NCBI GenBank assembly: GCA_963978545.1
Contig: OZ021724.1
Location: 101,630,163 to 101,694,162 of the forward strand
Source: Linyphia triangularis
Taxonomy: Eukaryota; Arthropoda; Arachnida; Araneae; Linyphiidae
Direction of reading: 5' to 3'
Length of the DNA stretch: 64,000 bases
Shown here: piece after piece, positions 24,113-35,620 of the stretch
How the letters are laid out: the number at the start of each line of letters is the position of its first letter
Numbering within the stretch: position 1 is the first letter of the stretch
Made by a program: the position numbers and the translations under genes
Notes under the pieces: generated by a model
The model's input: only the letters and a program-made list of their open reading frames with translations
The model's database searches: none
Told to the model about the DNA's origin: nothing

Positions 24113-24830
24113 CCTTATCGATTTTGTGGGTGGGTGTGTATGTTTGTTGAAGACGGACAAATCTGCCTAGGTCTAATTAACCCTCTTGCCGTACTCCAAT
24201 CAAGCTGAAACTTGGCAGATTGTTGGTTGTTTTCAGATTATCTGGCGCCATCAGCAACACGAGGGCTATAATGCGCCGAAGCATTCGTCATTAGACAAGC
24301 CAACATGCATTTACAAACACCCATTCCTGACACGGGACTCGAACCCACAACCTCGCAGTCTAAAAGCTAGCACGCTAACCACTATACCATTTGGTCGGTG
24401 ATTCGAAGTCGATGACAAAAGATTCTATCAAATTTTGGCTGTCACTTTCTATAAAAAGGTCGCTTTTACGGATTACTAATAAACCAACTTGCCGTCATAC
24501 AATCTCGCTGAAATAGCATTTAATCGATCATTGAAGAAACTCTTTCCTGTTGGCAAAATTGTTTTAATAAATAAATTTTAAAAATTGTTTTAATCAGGAA
24601 AAAATAAAAAAATATTTGGATGTTAGTGCATAAATTCACATTGAATTTTAATGAATAAATGTTGAAAAGTAGTTTACTGGATATTTTGCTGATAAAGATG
24701 TTTTTAATATTTGAAATTAGATGCCAATGCCAAGTACACGTTGGCAAAGGTTTATGAATTTAAAAATTAGCAATGCTGATAAAGAATCTATATTAAAAAC
24801 TCTTGTATGGGTTATATTTTAAGCCTTATT
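24113..24830 (+). repeat. R550 interspersed repeat split by a SINE
   Basis: Reads cgattttgtg, gtttgttgaagacgg, ctaattaaccctcttgccgt and aagctgaaacttggcagat. It then breaks for the SINE at 24222 and resumes gattcgaagtcgatgac, ggtcgcttttacgg, tcgatcattgaagaaactct and so on, to tattaaaaactcttgtatgg near 24810. It matches the copies at 45735 and 50040. Confidence 0.88.
24222..24399 (-). mobile_element. tRNA-derived SINE nested in R550
   Basis: Full-length minus-strand copy with box B (reverse complement of gggactcgaacccacaac). It interrupts R550 between cttggcagatt and gattcgaagtcgatgac. The target duplication is short, probably GATT (24218-24221 and 24400-24403), and is the least certain among the SINEs here. 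Confidence 0.93.
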
Positions 24831-25263
24831 TATTTGTTCATTTATATCCTTATTTCGAAAAAAGCTGAAATTGAATCTTTTTAAAAATATTAATGCCGGC
24901 AGGATAATTTTCATAAGGAGAGTAAAGCAATAAAAGATTGCCTTTAAACCTTTCAATTTCCTGCTAATTTTCATTTTTGGTGTGCTCTAACTTATAATAA
25001 AATAATTCAAAACTTTTATACATCAATTTCTTGTGATTTTGATTACTTTCCTCCGCTTTATTTTTAATTTTGAAAAAACAGGAGAGTTTCAAGTGTAACT
25101 CCTTTAACCTCCCTGGTGGCCCCAATGCTTTTGTAACTAGTTTCAATATTGTTCGGGTCGACCTACCTTGGTATTAAACCTAACCTTGATACTTAACTTG
25201 GATAAAAACATCCGCGGCGCTGCCAGGTAAGTGCAAGGAGATGCATTTGTACACCCTTGCTTT
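24831..25263. other. AT-rich unique sequence with a hAT-B end fragment
   Basis: Mostly unclassified. The piece at about 25228-25262 (gtgcaaggagatgcatttgt, then acacccttgc) resembles the right end, reversed, of the hAT-like element at 50598-51377 (gtgcaaggaggtgcacttgc). Confidence 0.45.
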
Positions 25264-25278
25264 TGAAAATTATGTAGA

Positions 25279-25455
25279 TTGGTTGTATTCAGATTATCTG
25301 GCGCCGTCAGCAACACGAGGGCTATAATGCGCCGAAACATTTCGTCATTTAACAAACCAACATACATTTACAAACACCCATGCCTAACACGGGACTCGAA
25401 AACGCAACCTCGCGGTCTAGAGGCCAGCACGCTAACCACTATACCGTTTGGTCGG
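25279..25455 (-). mobile_element. tRNA-derived SINE, full length, 15-bp TSD
   Basis: Minus-strand copy ending (on plus) at accgtttggtcgg. Perfect direct repeats tgaaaattatgtaga occur at 25264-25278 and 25456-25470. The exact duplication suggests a fairly recent insertion. Confidence 0.97.
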
Positions 25456-25553
25456 TGAAAATTATGTAGAAAAACTGGATTCAGAAACACAATTTACAGA
25501 AATAAAGAAGCGTAATACTGGCTTAAACAATTAATTTGAACAGAAAAGTAATA

Positions 25554-25812
25554 CAGGGTTTTTCAGAATTCCCTCCCGGGTTTCGAAGTGCTATAGTAAA
25601 AAAAAAAAAAAAAAAAAAAAAACTAAGACTATTACAGTAAATAAGAACATTTGAAAGAATATTAGAAACAGTTCAAGTTTTATTTACATAGCTGACAGGT
25701 GTTCTATATGTGAACCCTTGGTAACACGGCATACATCAATGCGATAGTCCAGTTCCTGCCAAAAAGTCCAGTCCTTGCTTAGAAACCCGGGAGGGAATTC
25801 TAAATAACCCTG
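25554..25812 (-). mobile_element. Tc1/mariner-type deletion derivative (259 bp) with TA target duplication
   Basis: Inverted ends of about 30 bp: left cagggtttttcagaattccc plus tcccgggtttc; right gaaacccgggagggaattct plus aaataaccctg. TA dinucleotides flank both sides (25552-25553 and 25813-25814). An A-run (about 25601-25622) lies inside. A transposase tail survives on the minus strand (separate entry), so this is an internally deleted descendant of an autonomous element. Confidence 0.93.
25684..25761 (-). pseudogene. Transposase C-terminal remnant (Tc1/mariner-type)
   Basis: The last 25 codons plus stop read WQELDYRIDVCRVTKG then SHIEHLSAM. In my recollection this resembles the C-terminus common in Tc1/mariner-type transposases of arthropod genomes, which often end in a DYR-D-CR-T-G-HIE-type stretch. 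The frame stays open a few codons upstream (KDWTF) into the inverted-repeat region. The DNA-binding domain and the catalytic DDE/D triad are missing, so the remnant cannot be active. An active relative elsewhere in the genome would have to supply transposase. Assignment to family is by motif memory, not by search. Confidence 0.75.
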
Positions 25813-25814
25813 TA

Positions 25815-26257
25815 TAAAGCTTTTAATTATCATTTAATAGGAAAATCCATTTATTATTTTAAAAAATCAAGGTTTGAACACAAACTTAGCTGAACTTTGC
25901 GTAGTTTCTCTCTCAGCCCCCCCCCCCCCCTCCCCCAACGACTTTTGTAAATTATCCTGCCAGCTGCCAATGTATGGAAACATCTATTTGGACACTTCGT
26001 TTGACTGTAAAGAATTCGCATCCAATCAGATTTTGCGTCAAGTTAGGTTGAACTGAACTAAGAAGGGATTCGAAGGCGGACTCAACTGAAAGTTGGAAAA
26101 CCATGTATATTAAATTCAGTTAACAAAATATTAAAACTAATTTATTTAGTTAATTTTAACGTCCCCTCACGAAACAAATACTGTTTTATTAAAAAAAAAT
26201 TCATGTTGTTCATTTGAAAATCGCACTATTGGTAATTGTTTTTATCGCAAGCACTTA
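25815..26257. other. Unique sequence with C14 tract
   Basis: C14 at 25917-25930 followed by tccccc. A 60-codon frame crosses it (25874-26056) with no recognised domain. Confidence 0.45.
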
Positions 26258-26350
26258 AACATTCTTAAAGATTCTTGAAAGCACTTGAATATGCTTAAAG
26301 GTCCTTAAAAGCACATGAAAGTGCTTAAAGGTCCGTAAAAGTTTGCATAC
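26258..26350. repeat. Short degenerate tandem repeat
   Basis: Repeats of the type cttaaaggtccttaaaagca and gaaagtgcttaaaggtcc, about 20 and 40 bp in step. About four imperfect copies. Confidence 0.7.
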
Positions 26351-27059
26351 TCAATTTCAAAATTGACATTTCATACTGATATTTTCTGACACTTTCTACA
26401 ATTAATTGAATAATAATATTAAAAAAAAATATAATAATAATAATGTCGCATACATCAACGGGATTAAAATTTATTTAAAAACAAATTAACACTTTATCTA
26501 AGAAAAAAAAAAGGATATAATGCTTAAGCAGACACTTCCAATTCTCATTTTTGGTGCCCCAATTCAGCGGAATTCATGTCTTGATTAAAAAAATTATTCT
26601 TAAGTGTTGAAAAGGTTGGTCTTGGATAATCCATATAAACAAAACCAAATGTAAAGAATAAAATATATAATCGTTAAAGAAACAAATCCATGAGGTCAGT
26701 TTCATTTCCTTTAGAAATCCACGAAGGAACACCCACGTTGTAAGAGTGTTGACCGTTTTCAATCAGATATCAGAAAACAGTTTTATTTTCTTAAAATAAG
26801 AAGAAGCAAAAAGAAAAAAAAAAAAAGAAAAAAAAAAGAAACCTCCCTTCAAAAGAACGACGTTCAGACTGGGAAAAACGTTTTGAGGGGGAAATGCCAG
26901 ACTTCGAATTGGAACGGTTTTTATTTGCCGATCGCATGCGCATTCGTGGGAATTGGGTGTTCTCGCACGATTGTTTCTGCTTTTTCTTCCGATTTCGGAC
27001 GTGTCTATTTCATCACAGACATGTCTAAGTTCTGTTAAGTTGGAGTGGAACTGATCATT
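26351..27059. other. AT-rich DNA leading to a less AT-rich island
   Basis: About 26351-26870 is AT-rich with ATA/A runs. About 26870-27040 is a balanced, non-repeated stretch with several transcription-factor-like motifs (see the regulatory entry). The 122-codon minus frame (26763-27131) is mainly low-complexity Phe/Ser at its end and is not convincing as a gene. Confidence 0.4.
26934..26952. promoter_or_regulatory. Possible NRF1- and CSL-type site pair
   Basis: gcatgcgc (26934-26941) resembles half of an NRF1 palindrome. It is followed by cgtgggaa (26945-26952), which matches the CSL/Su(H) consensus YGTGGGAA. A p53-type half-site form agacatgtct lies at 27017-27026. All are short and could be chance; they count only because they cluster in an unusual island. 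Confidence 0.22.
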
Positions 27060-29500
27060 CTTACTGAGGTTGGAATAATCTGTGAAATTAAGCTTTCTTG
27101 AGCAATTTTGATACTCTGTAAAACTAAGCATTCTTGAGAGAATCGCGGATTAGATACTTTGAAACTAAGCATTATAGCGATAAAAACTGAACTCTGTGCG
27201 TAAAACTGCAGTTACAAGATGACTGGACACTCTGAAAAATATTCTTAAGAAGCTTAGATACTCTAAAACTGAGCTTTGGTGAGTTGATTGGGTAGTCTGT
27301 AAAACCAAGGATCTCTTCGTGTGATAATTGGATACTCTGTAAAACAGAACATTGGTGAGTTGATTGGGTATTCTGTAAAACCAAGGATTCGTTCGTGTGA
27401 TAATTAGATACTCTGTTAAACTGAGCATGAGTGTGAAGATTGGATAGTGTGTAAACTTGAGCATTTATGAGAAGATTGGGTATTCTGTGAACAGACTATG
27501 ATTGAGATGATTATGAGTTGGATACTCTGTAAAACTGAGCATTGGTGAGTTGATTGGATATTCTGTAAAACCAAAGATTCGTTCGTGTGATAATTAGATA
27601 CTCTGTTAAACTGAGCATGAGTGTGAAGATTGGATAGTGTGTAAACTTGAGCATTTATGAGAAGATTGGGTATTCTGTGAACAGACTATGATTGAGATGG
27701 TTGTGAATTGGATACTCTGTAAATCTGAGCATTTATGAGTTGATTGAATATTCTTTAAAAGCAAGGATTCGTTCGTCTGATAAATGGATACTCTGTTAAA
27801 CTGAGCATTAGTGTGAAGATTGGATAGTGTGTAAACTTGAGCATTTATGAGAAGATTGGGTATTCTGTTAACAGACTATGATTGAGATGGTTGTGAATTG
27901 GATATTTTGTAAAGCTGAGCATTGGTGAGTGATTGAATATTCTTTAAAAGCAAGGATTCGTTCGTCTGATAAATGGATACTCTGTTAAACTGAGCATTAG
28001 TGTGAAGATTGGATAGTGTGTAAACTTGAGCATTTATGAGAAGATTGGGTATTCTGTTAACAGACTATCATTGAGATGATTATGAGTTGGATACTCTGTA
28101 AAACTGAGCATTGGTGAGTTGATTGGATATTCTGTAAAACCAATGATTCGTTCGTGTGATAATTAGATACTCTGTTAAACTGAGCATGAGTGTGAAGATT
28201 GGATAGTGTGTAAACTTGAGCATTTATGAGAAGATTGGGTATTCTGTGAACAGACTATGATTGAGATGATTATGAGTTGGATACTCTGTAAAACTGAGCA
28301 TTGGTGAGTTGATTGGATATTCTGTAAAACCAAAGATTCGTTCGTGTGATAATTAGATACTCTGTTAAACTGAGCATGAGTGTGAAGATTGGATAGTGTG
28401 TAAACTTGAGCATTTATGAGAAGATTGGGTATTCTGTGAACAGACTATGATTGAGATGGTTGTGCATTGGATACTCTGTAAATCTGAGCATTTATGAGTT
28501 GATTGAATATTCTTTAAAAGCAAGGATTCGTTCGTCTGATAAATGGATACTCTGTTAAACTGAGCATTAGTGTGAAGATTGGATAGTGTGTAAACTTGAG
28601 CATTTATGAGAAGATTGGGTATTCTGTTAACAGACTATGATTGAGATGGTTGTGAATTGGATATTTTGTAAAGCTGAGCATTGGTGAGTTGATTGAATAT
28701 TCTTTAAAAGCAAGGATTCGTTCGTCTGATAAATGGATACTCTGTTAAACTGAGCATTAGTGTGAAGATTGGATAGTGTGTAAACTTGAGCATTTATGAG
28801 AAGATTGGGTATTCTGTTAACAGACTATCATTGAGATGATTATGAGTTGGATACTCTGTAAAACTGAGCATTGGTGAGTTGATTGGATATTCTGTAAAAC
28901 CAATGATTCGTTCGTGTGATAATTAGATACTCTGTTAAACTGAGCATGAGTGTGAAGATTGGATAGTGTGTAAACTTGAGCATTTATGAGAAGGTTTGGT
29001 ACACTGTGAACGGACTATAATTTAGATGATTGTGAGTTGGATACTCTGTAAAACTGAGCATTGGGGAGTTGATTGGGCACTTCGTAAAACTGAGCATTTT
29101 TTTAGATGATTGAATACTCTGCAAAACTCAGTATTCTTGAGAATATTGAGCAGTGATTGAATATCTTGCAAAACTGCTCATTTGATTGAGAAATGATTGA
29201 GTAGTTTGAGGACTGGAGCAAAATAGTAGGAAGCGTGGAATGAATAACTTTACATAACTGTGGCATATGTGAAAAGATTGGAGAGCTCAGAAATGATTTT
29301 TTTTTTTTATATGATTGGAAGAATTTTTGAGAGCTGATTGGATGCTTAGTAAAACTGGACAATTATGAATTTTTTTTATACTTTGTGAAAATGAAAAATT
29401 TGATACTGAATCTATTCCCGCTTGAGGCGTGATAGGATGCAAGACTGGAAATTCAAACGATTGACTACTCTGTAAAACTGGACACTTGAAGTGATATTAA
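27060..29500 (+). repeat. ~38-bp minisatellite with nested 190-bp and 760-bp HORs
   Basis: Monomers of about 36-40 bp such as tactctgtaaaactgagcat plus tggtgagttgattgga. The marker gcatttatgagaag recurs at 27461, 27651, 27841, 28030, 28220, 28410, 28600, 28790 and 28980, so five monomers make a ~190-bp HOR. Four of these form a 759-760-bp superrepeat: cagactatcattgag occurs at 28030+ and 28790+ only, and the tatgattgagatggttgtg variants pair up at the same distance. Edges (27060-27420 and 29000-29500) are degenerate. Frames on the minus strand at 27165-27464 and 29102-29362 are repeat frames. Confidence 0.96.
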
Positions 29501-30049
29501 GTCAATGCAGTGCAAGAAAATAAAAATTGGACGCACATTTTTTAATGAGCAAGCAGATTCCAATGTTTAGAATTGTGAAGAAAAGCGTTTTAATTATAAT
29601 GACTTATTTCAAGTTAGTTGAAGACAAGCATTGTGAAGCAACTTTAAAATGTAAAAGGTATGTTTTTCTTAAGAAATCTTGCAAATATCTGATATTGATG
29701 AGAAAACTCTGCTCTAATGATAAAATCTTGTTTAGATATTAACTTGAATTTTCAGAGTTAGTTGAATGATGGTGTAATTCTATATGAGAGTTTTTTTTTA
29801 AGAAAAACATATATTATAATCAGATCTATATTAGGTAAAATATTATCTTCTATCTACACATGAAAAATAATACTATGTTTTGTGAATCGATTGAAAAATT
29901 ATGCCCAAAATTCGGTTCCTTCATTCAAAGCATCTTATAAAAATCCATAATTTTTTACGTATTAATTAAATTCATTCATAATAATACTTGATGACGTAAT
30001 CTCGGATAATAATAATAAAAATAAAAAAACGGTAATCGGATAGAATAAG
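29501..30049. other. AT-rich unique sequence
   Basis: Includes a 71-codon plus frame (29527-29742) of Lys-rich composition without recognised features. No repeat match. Confidence 0.45.
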
Positions 30050-30540
30050 GCAGAAATAAACAATTCACTCGCATTCGACTAAAAAAAGCCAGTCAATCGA
30101 ACAGTTAACTCCGGTAACCGATCCAAATTCTCACGTTGCTTCAGATCGCTCCCAATTATAAACGCGTTTAAAAGTACGCGCTTGGTCAGACGAATAATAA
30201 TAATATCTAATAATAAAGAAAGTAGGATAATAAAAAAATAAAAAAAAAAACAGAGGTAGCTCCTCGCTTGTTAGTCTTAATTGCATCCACTCCGAGATAT
30301 GTCCATTCATCGCTTCTTTTTTTTTTCTTCTTTTTTTCCCCCTTCTTCTGATTTCGCCCATGAATGGGATTGCCTTCGAAGAGCCGTTAATTATGAAGCT
30401 AGTGCAGGAAAACTTGTTAGAACCCTGGGGTGACATGGGCGGCGCCATCTTTGTTTGAGTGGAGAAAAAAAAGGGTGGGGGGGGGGGAGGGAGGGAATTG
30501 TCGAGAAGCGAGATGAATTTTAATATAATGTAGTCTTATG
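30050..30540. other. Unique island, less AT-rich, with YY1-like motif and G-run
   Basis: Non-repeated DNA with tracts such as gccgttaattatgaagctag and tgaatgggattgccttcg. ggcgccatctttg at 30441-30453 resembles a reversed YY1 site (AAGATGGC). A G-rich run follows at 30476-30494. The 105-codon minus frame (30131-30448) covers low-complexity Lys/Tyr/Phe segments and is doubtful. Confidence 0.35.
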
Positions 30541-30739
30541 GCGTCTTTGTATGGTAGTCTGTAAAAGTGATCATTAGACTACTACAGACACATAGTATTA
30601 ATGAAATAGTTTTTTGCACGCATAGCTGACTAGAATGCTTCTCTAAGGCGAATTTTCGTAAAGCAAAAAGATTAGCAATTCATTCAGTTTTCAGTACTTG
30701 AATGGTAAGTGTAAGTTGAATAACGAAAATAAAATTTAA
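30541..30739. other. Unique sequence
   Basis: No gene or repeat recognised. A 5'-splice-like string occurs near 30701 but lacks an exon (see rejected items). Confidence 0.45.
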
Positions 30740-31480
30740 ATAATTTTTAAAACCCATAACAACCCTAATAGCACACATCCTCCCAGGGAGGTCCCTAGGA
30801 AGTCCCCAGTCATCCCCGGGACTGCGAATGACTTCCCAGGGACCTCCCTGGGAGGATGTGTGCTATTAGGGAAGTTTTTAATGTATATCCTTTATATGCA
30901 ATGCCAAATCAATATCGATATTTTCAAAAATTTTTAGTTTTTTGATAATCGTTTTGTAGTTCCATGTGTTTTTTCGATTTTCTTTACTCCCTTTTCAAAA
31001 ACTTCAAAACTAAGGTTTGAACTTGACTGAGAGACAGTTAAAATGGCTCCCTAACCAAAAAGAAAACATAATGTAATAGAAAGATAAGATCATTTATTAG
31101 TTGTCATTAACATAGCGAAGTTTTTATAACCTGTGTTTGGTGATTGCATCTAATTTTAAATATTAAAAACACCTCTATCAGCAAAATACCCGGTAAACTA
31201 TTTTTCAAAATTTCTTCATTAAAAAATGAATGGGAATTTATGCATTCACATCCAAATATCTTTTATTTATTCAGATTAAACCAATTTTATTATTTATTTT
31301 TTAAAACGGTTTTGACTACATGAAAGAGTTTCTTCAATGATCGTTTAAATGCCATTTCGACGCGATCGTATGACGGCAAGGGAAGAAATAAGGCCTTCGC
31401 AGATTTGCCCGCCATCGACAAGCACAGCCACTTGCAAACACACATACACAAAATCAAAGTTAATATAAAGCATTTAAAAT
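30740..31480 (-). repeat. R550 interspersed repeat, interrupted
   Basis: Minus-orientation R550: acccataac, then the nested hairpin element, then agtttttaatgtatatcctt and tatatgcaatgcc. An unrelated insert (about 30900-31117) follows. R550 resumes at tataacctgtgtttggtg and runs through ctatcagcaaaatac, aagagtttcttcaatgatcg and cgcagatttgcccgccatcg to caaaatcaaagttaatataa. Confidence 0.85.
30763..30871. mobile_element. 109-bp GC-rich hairpin element nested in R550
   Basis: The arms of about 42 bp are near-perfect reverse complements: ccctaatagcacacatcctc at the left, gaggatgtgtgctattaggg at the right, with cccagggaggtccct against agggacctccctggg. The loop is about 22 bp and includes ccccggg. 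It splits the R550 block between acccataacaa and aagtttttaatg, so it is younger than that R550 copy. It is far richer in GC than its surroundings. Confidence 0.93.
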
Positions 31481-32359
31481 ATTCAGATTTTTGTTTTTTG
31501 TCCAACAGTTGGTGCAACTGAAGTAGAAGAAAATAATCACGAAAAAAATTTAGTTGTCTTTATAGTAAACAAATTTATTCACTTTATCATCCAATTCGAC
31601 AGACAACTCCAATTATTGTTGCTAGACCTTGTACGAAATTTCTTTAGTTTGAACTAGTATTTCGATAGGCAATGTGATTCTGAAAAATATTCCATTAATT
31701 TCGAATAGTTCCTGCTAATAGAACCTATATAAATTTATCAATTACTTCACTAATCTGTATCACATGTACTCTTTTGTTGTCTGCTCTTGATGAAATTTCC
31801 CTCGTAAATAAATTTTTGTTAGATTTAATTCTGTAGATGTCATCTACAATATGTTGCATCACCAATAATTTCCTATACCAATCTATTATTAGCGCCATTG
31901 TTACCCATCTTATTAAGTACGTAATCGGTTTTAGTCTAAGTTCAATTGTGTTTTTCCTAATCTTATTATTGTAAGTTCTATTTATTAATAATAAATGACA
32001 AATTAATATTCAACGATTGATAATCAGCGACAAATCCCATTCCATTTCTTGAAAATGAAAGTCTTAAACTAGAAAATATCTCTTTCGATGCCATCTCCAA
32101 TCTGCTAAATCATATTTTAATGCAAGCACATCTTTTATACTATCATGCTACGTGATAATCTTTATCAAACACCAAACGCTTTCCGCACATTAGTTTCATT
32201 CTTAAGATACACCACGCTCGTTCAAATCTAACTTCATCATCACCAGATTGCAATGATATCCAATATCTGAGTGCACCTATTATCAGACTATTAGCAAAAC
32301 AAACTCCGGCAAATCACAAACCATCTAAAATATCAAACTGTGAAATCTATATTTGATCA
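31481..32359. other. AT-rich unique sequence
   Basis: No repeats or convincing open frames recognised. Confidence 0.5.
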
Positions 32360-32945
32360 CCGAGTGATAACAACCAATCGTCATCGTATTCCACCCACGT
32401 ATGTCGTGTAATTAACCACCGCCAGTGGTTGACCCAAATACTGGAAATAGCGTCAATGTCTGACCACCGAGCGTAAGTCCATCCAAAGGGTCAAGACACC
32501 CAAGAATGGGAGACAAGAAATACGGAACTCGCTGGGCAAAAGACCTTCTTTTGTTACCAACCTCTTTTTAATGGCCGTTCCCGCCACTTCGATGGCTAAT
32601 GAGGAATTGTTTGTTCCATCCTCAAAAGGGGAGGCAAAAATAGCTCTGCTTTTTCCCTCTCTTTAATTGGCAACAGTGGCCAGAGATCGGAACCTCTGGA
32701 ACACTCTTTTCCATAGAGTTGTGAGGTACAACTTCAGAAACAGAAGCTTGGGAAACATTGAAGGGGAGAAGAAAAAAATGTGTATGGGAAGTTGATGAAG
32801 GTATTTATTTTTGCTTCTTTGGTTTTGTTCCTGTGTCTTGGTGGGCAGACAAAAGATCCATTCACTTTGACTTCCCTGGAGATATAGGAAGTGCCAGGTT
32901 ACCCGCAACACACGAGGTTTTATAAAACCTCAGGTCTAATTTTTT
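32360..32945. other. Unique island, less AT-rich
   Basis: Balanced non-repeated sequence, for example ttcccgccacttcgatggct followed by aatgaggaattgtttgttcc. The 82-codon minus frame (32663-32911) has no recognised domain. Confidence 0.35.
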
Positions 32946-33700
32946 TGTGTGTGTACCTTTCAGGTTCTTTTCAGTCAATTGGGGCGTCTTCTTCTCGTTA
33001 ATGTTTCATTACTCTCTGAAAGAGGATGTGAGCCATAGTTTGATAATAAAGGATTCAGACTTCGTGATGAGTGTAACACAAGCCCACAGAAGATTTTGCA
33101 TACTTGAAAATTATACTACACTTCCGTCTTGAATACTCATCAGAGGTTTCAATAGTATAACAAGAATAAAAAAGAAGAAAGCGTGGAACTTGGGTATTCT
33201 AAGTTAAGAATGAATTTGATCTTTTACTCAACTAAAGTTGGTATTCTACAGATCTATTTTAATATTACTGCCAGTAAAGTGTATTTATGTAATGCAGCGT
33301 ATTTTGACATTATTTACATATCCAAACTGGACAAACTGCTACCCTCAAAAGTACACTTGTCTTGAAGCGTTGAATATAACAGAGGAATATATATGGTCTA
33401 CATGCCTCACACTATCTTTCTCTTTTTCGACACAATTTATAAGAGAGAGCATTTGTCAGCGATCTAAACTCATAACGTGTCAATATATTTCAAATTTTTA
33501 AGCGTTTATTATTTAAAAAAAAGTTATGAATAATAACACATACAAAAAAAAAAAAGGTACTCCAATTATCCGGATATTTTCCCTTTGTCAATTCATTATC
33601 ACAAAAATCAATCACTGAGGTTAGAGGATAAGTGCCAAGTTAACTCTTATCCGTCCGGATAACTTAAAAAGAAAAATAACCTCCCTTCAAATACCGCGGA
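32946..33700. other. AT-rich unique sequence
   Basis: Small overlapping plus frames (32947-33132, 33183-33365, 33238-33501) share no recognisable feature. Nothing else is seen. Confidence 0.45.
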
Positions 33701-33781
33701 TAATAACTCAATAGCATTCCGGCCAAACCCTCCCGATAAGCAGACAACGGAGGGTAGACTTGAATCTTCTTTTTCTTGCAG

Positions 33782-33926
33782 AGCTGCCCATTCAGATGTC
33801 AACCCTCCAAAAAGCCACGGTGACAACCCGCAGAAAAAGAAGCTGTCGCAAATGAACCAGGAGAAGATCTTTTTTGCCTCGTTCTTGATGAGTTGGGCCT
33901 GGCCATCTTTTTTGAATCCGCTATAA
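33782..33926 (+). CDS. Candidate terminal exon (weak)
   Basis: A good 3' splice site precedes it: a pyrimidine tract tcttctttttcttgcag ends at 33781. The frame opened by that site (phase leaving one base, then GCT GCC CAT TCA) stays open for 47 codons to TAA at 33924-33926. It reads AAHSDVNPPKSHGDNP, then QKKKLSQMNQEKIFFASF, then a Trp-rich end. Most third positions are G or C, unusual here. I do not recognise the protein. Against it: a minus-strand frame is also open across the stretch, no 5' partner exon is seen, and no AATAAA was noticed close downstream. It could equally be conserved non-coding DNA. Confidence 0.22.
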
Positions 33927-34278
33927 ACACCGCTGTCGTCGGGATGTTTGAGAATGTCAGGAGTGTGGGGGGTAGGTAGTCAGGGTGCCCTCCCCCCCCC
34001 TCCTTGCGTAACAGGCTTCTGCTTGTGTCTCTTCGGAAAAGAAAAGAGAATTATTTCAAAGGCAAGCGAAACTGAAAGCTGTCGTCTCCCTTGACCTGCC
34101 TTGTTGGTTCTGTGAAGAGACGCGAATTTTCTGGTGACAGTAGAGAAAGAGGTCCTTTAGAAATTCCTTAGGATGAACTTGGGAGAGCTGGAGTTCTTTA
34201 TAAAATAATAGTGACGCTTCCTGCCTAAACGTTTAGCTTGAAGGAATACATGAGCCTTACCCGCAATGGATTCAGATT
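33927..34278. other. Unique sequence
   Basis: The continuation of the less AT-rich island (about 33700-34150), with a GT-rich stretch, a short C9-type run near 33992-34001 and then AT-rich DNA. Confidence 0.4.
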
Positions 34279-34817
34279 CAATGGACAATTCCCGCATTTT
34301 TTTTCATTTTTTCTATTAAATTCTAAAAGTTTCGAAAAGACCATAAACACACACATTTCTGCTCAATGCGTTTTTTTCTTTTTTTAATATTTGCAATCAA
34401 AGTTCCCCTGTTAGATGTTGGCGAGAAAACGATTCATTCGACTTGAATTGAAAGCGACGTCAAGAGAAACCAAACATCTTGGCTTGAAATGCAGCAACGG
34501 ACACCAGTTTTGCAAGTTTCTCACAAATCGCGACAACCTGTACGGGATATGGGCATGATCTACCAAATCAACGCCAACAATTTGGCACAAACCTCACGAT
34601 AACCATAGAAACAGAAGGACCTCTTGACGTCACATATTTTGTTGAGTGTCTTGATAGGACTGGTTTTGGCTCAGTTTGGGGGCATTTTCTTTTCTTAATA
34701 TTTAAATAACTAATTTTTTAAAAGAACTTTTGTTTGGATATTTGGAATCAGAAAGAAATTCTTCATAAATATAAACTAGTTTCATTCGTTTTTAAAAAAT
34801 GCTGGAATTGTCCATTG
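34279..34817 (+). mobile_element. R530 element, copy 2, with clear terminal inverted repeats
   Basis: Starts caatggacaattcccgcatt and ends with its inverse aatgctggaattgtccattg, about 539 bp. The interior matches the other two R530 copies (ttcgaaaagaccataaac, catcttggcttgaaatgcag, gtacgggatatgg, ataaccatagaaac, ggaatcagaaagaaattctt). No transposase and no clear target duplication. A non-autonomous DNA transposon is the likely identity. Confidence 0.92.
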
Positions 34818-34879
34818 GTATTAGCTAGTTTATGTAGGGCTTCCGAATCAAATGTTCTTAATTTGGAGGGGCCGCTATA
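34818..34879. other. Short spacer between R530 and R1000
   Basis: About 60 bp of unclassified sequence. Confidence 0.5.

Positions 34880-35620
<741 letters not shown>

Noticed and set aside
25221..25235. Perfect 5' splice-like string ccaggtaagtg
   Set aside because: It lies in a fragment resembling the end of the hAT-B element, and the upstream sequence gives no sustained open frame.
26763..27131. 122-codon minus-strand frame
   Set aside because: The C-terminal part is poly(Phe/Ser) from an A-rich tract and the rest crosses into the 38-bp minisatellite.
30695..30715. 5' splice-like string atggtaagtg
   Set aside because: The nearest acceptor-like site is only about ten bases upstream, so no credible exon exists.
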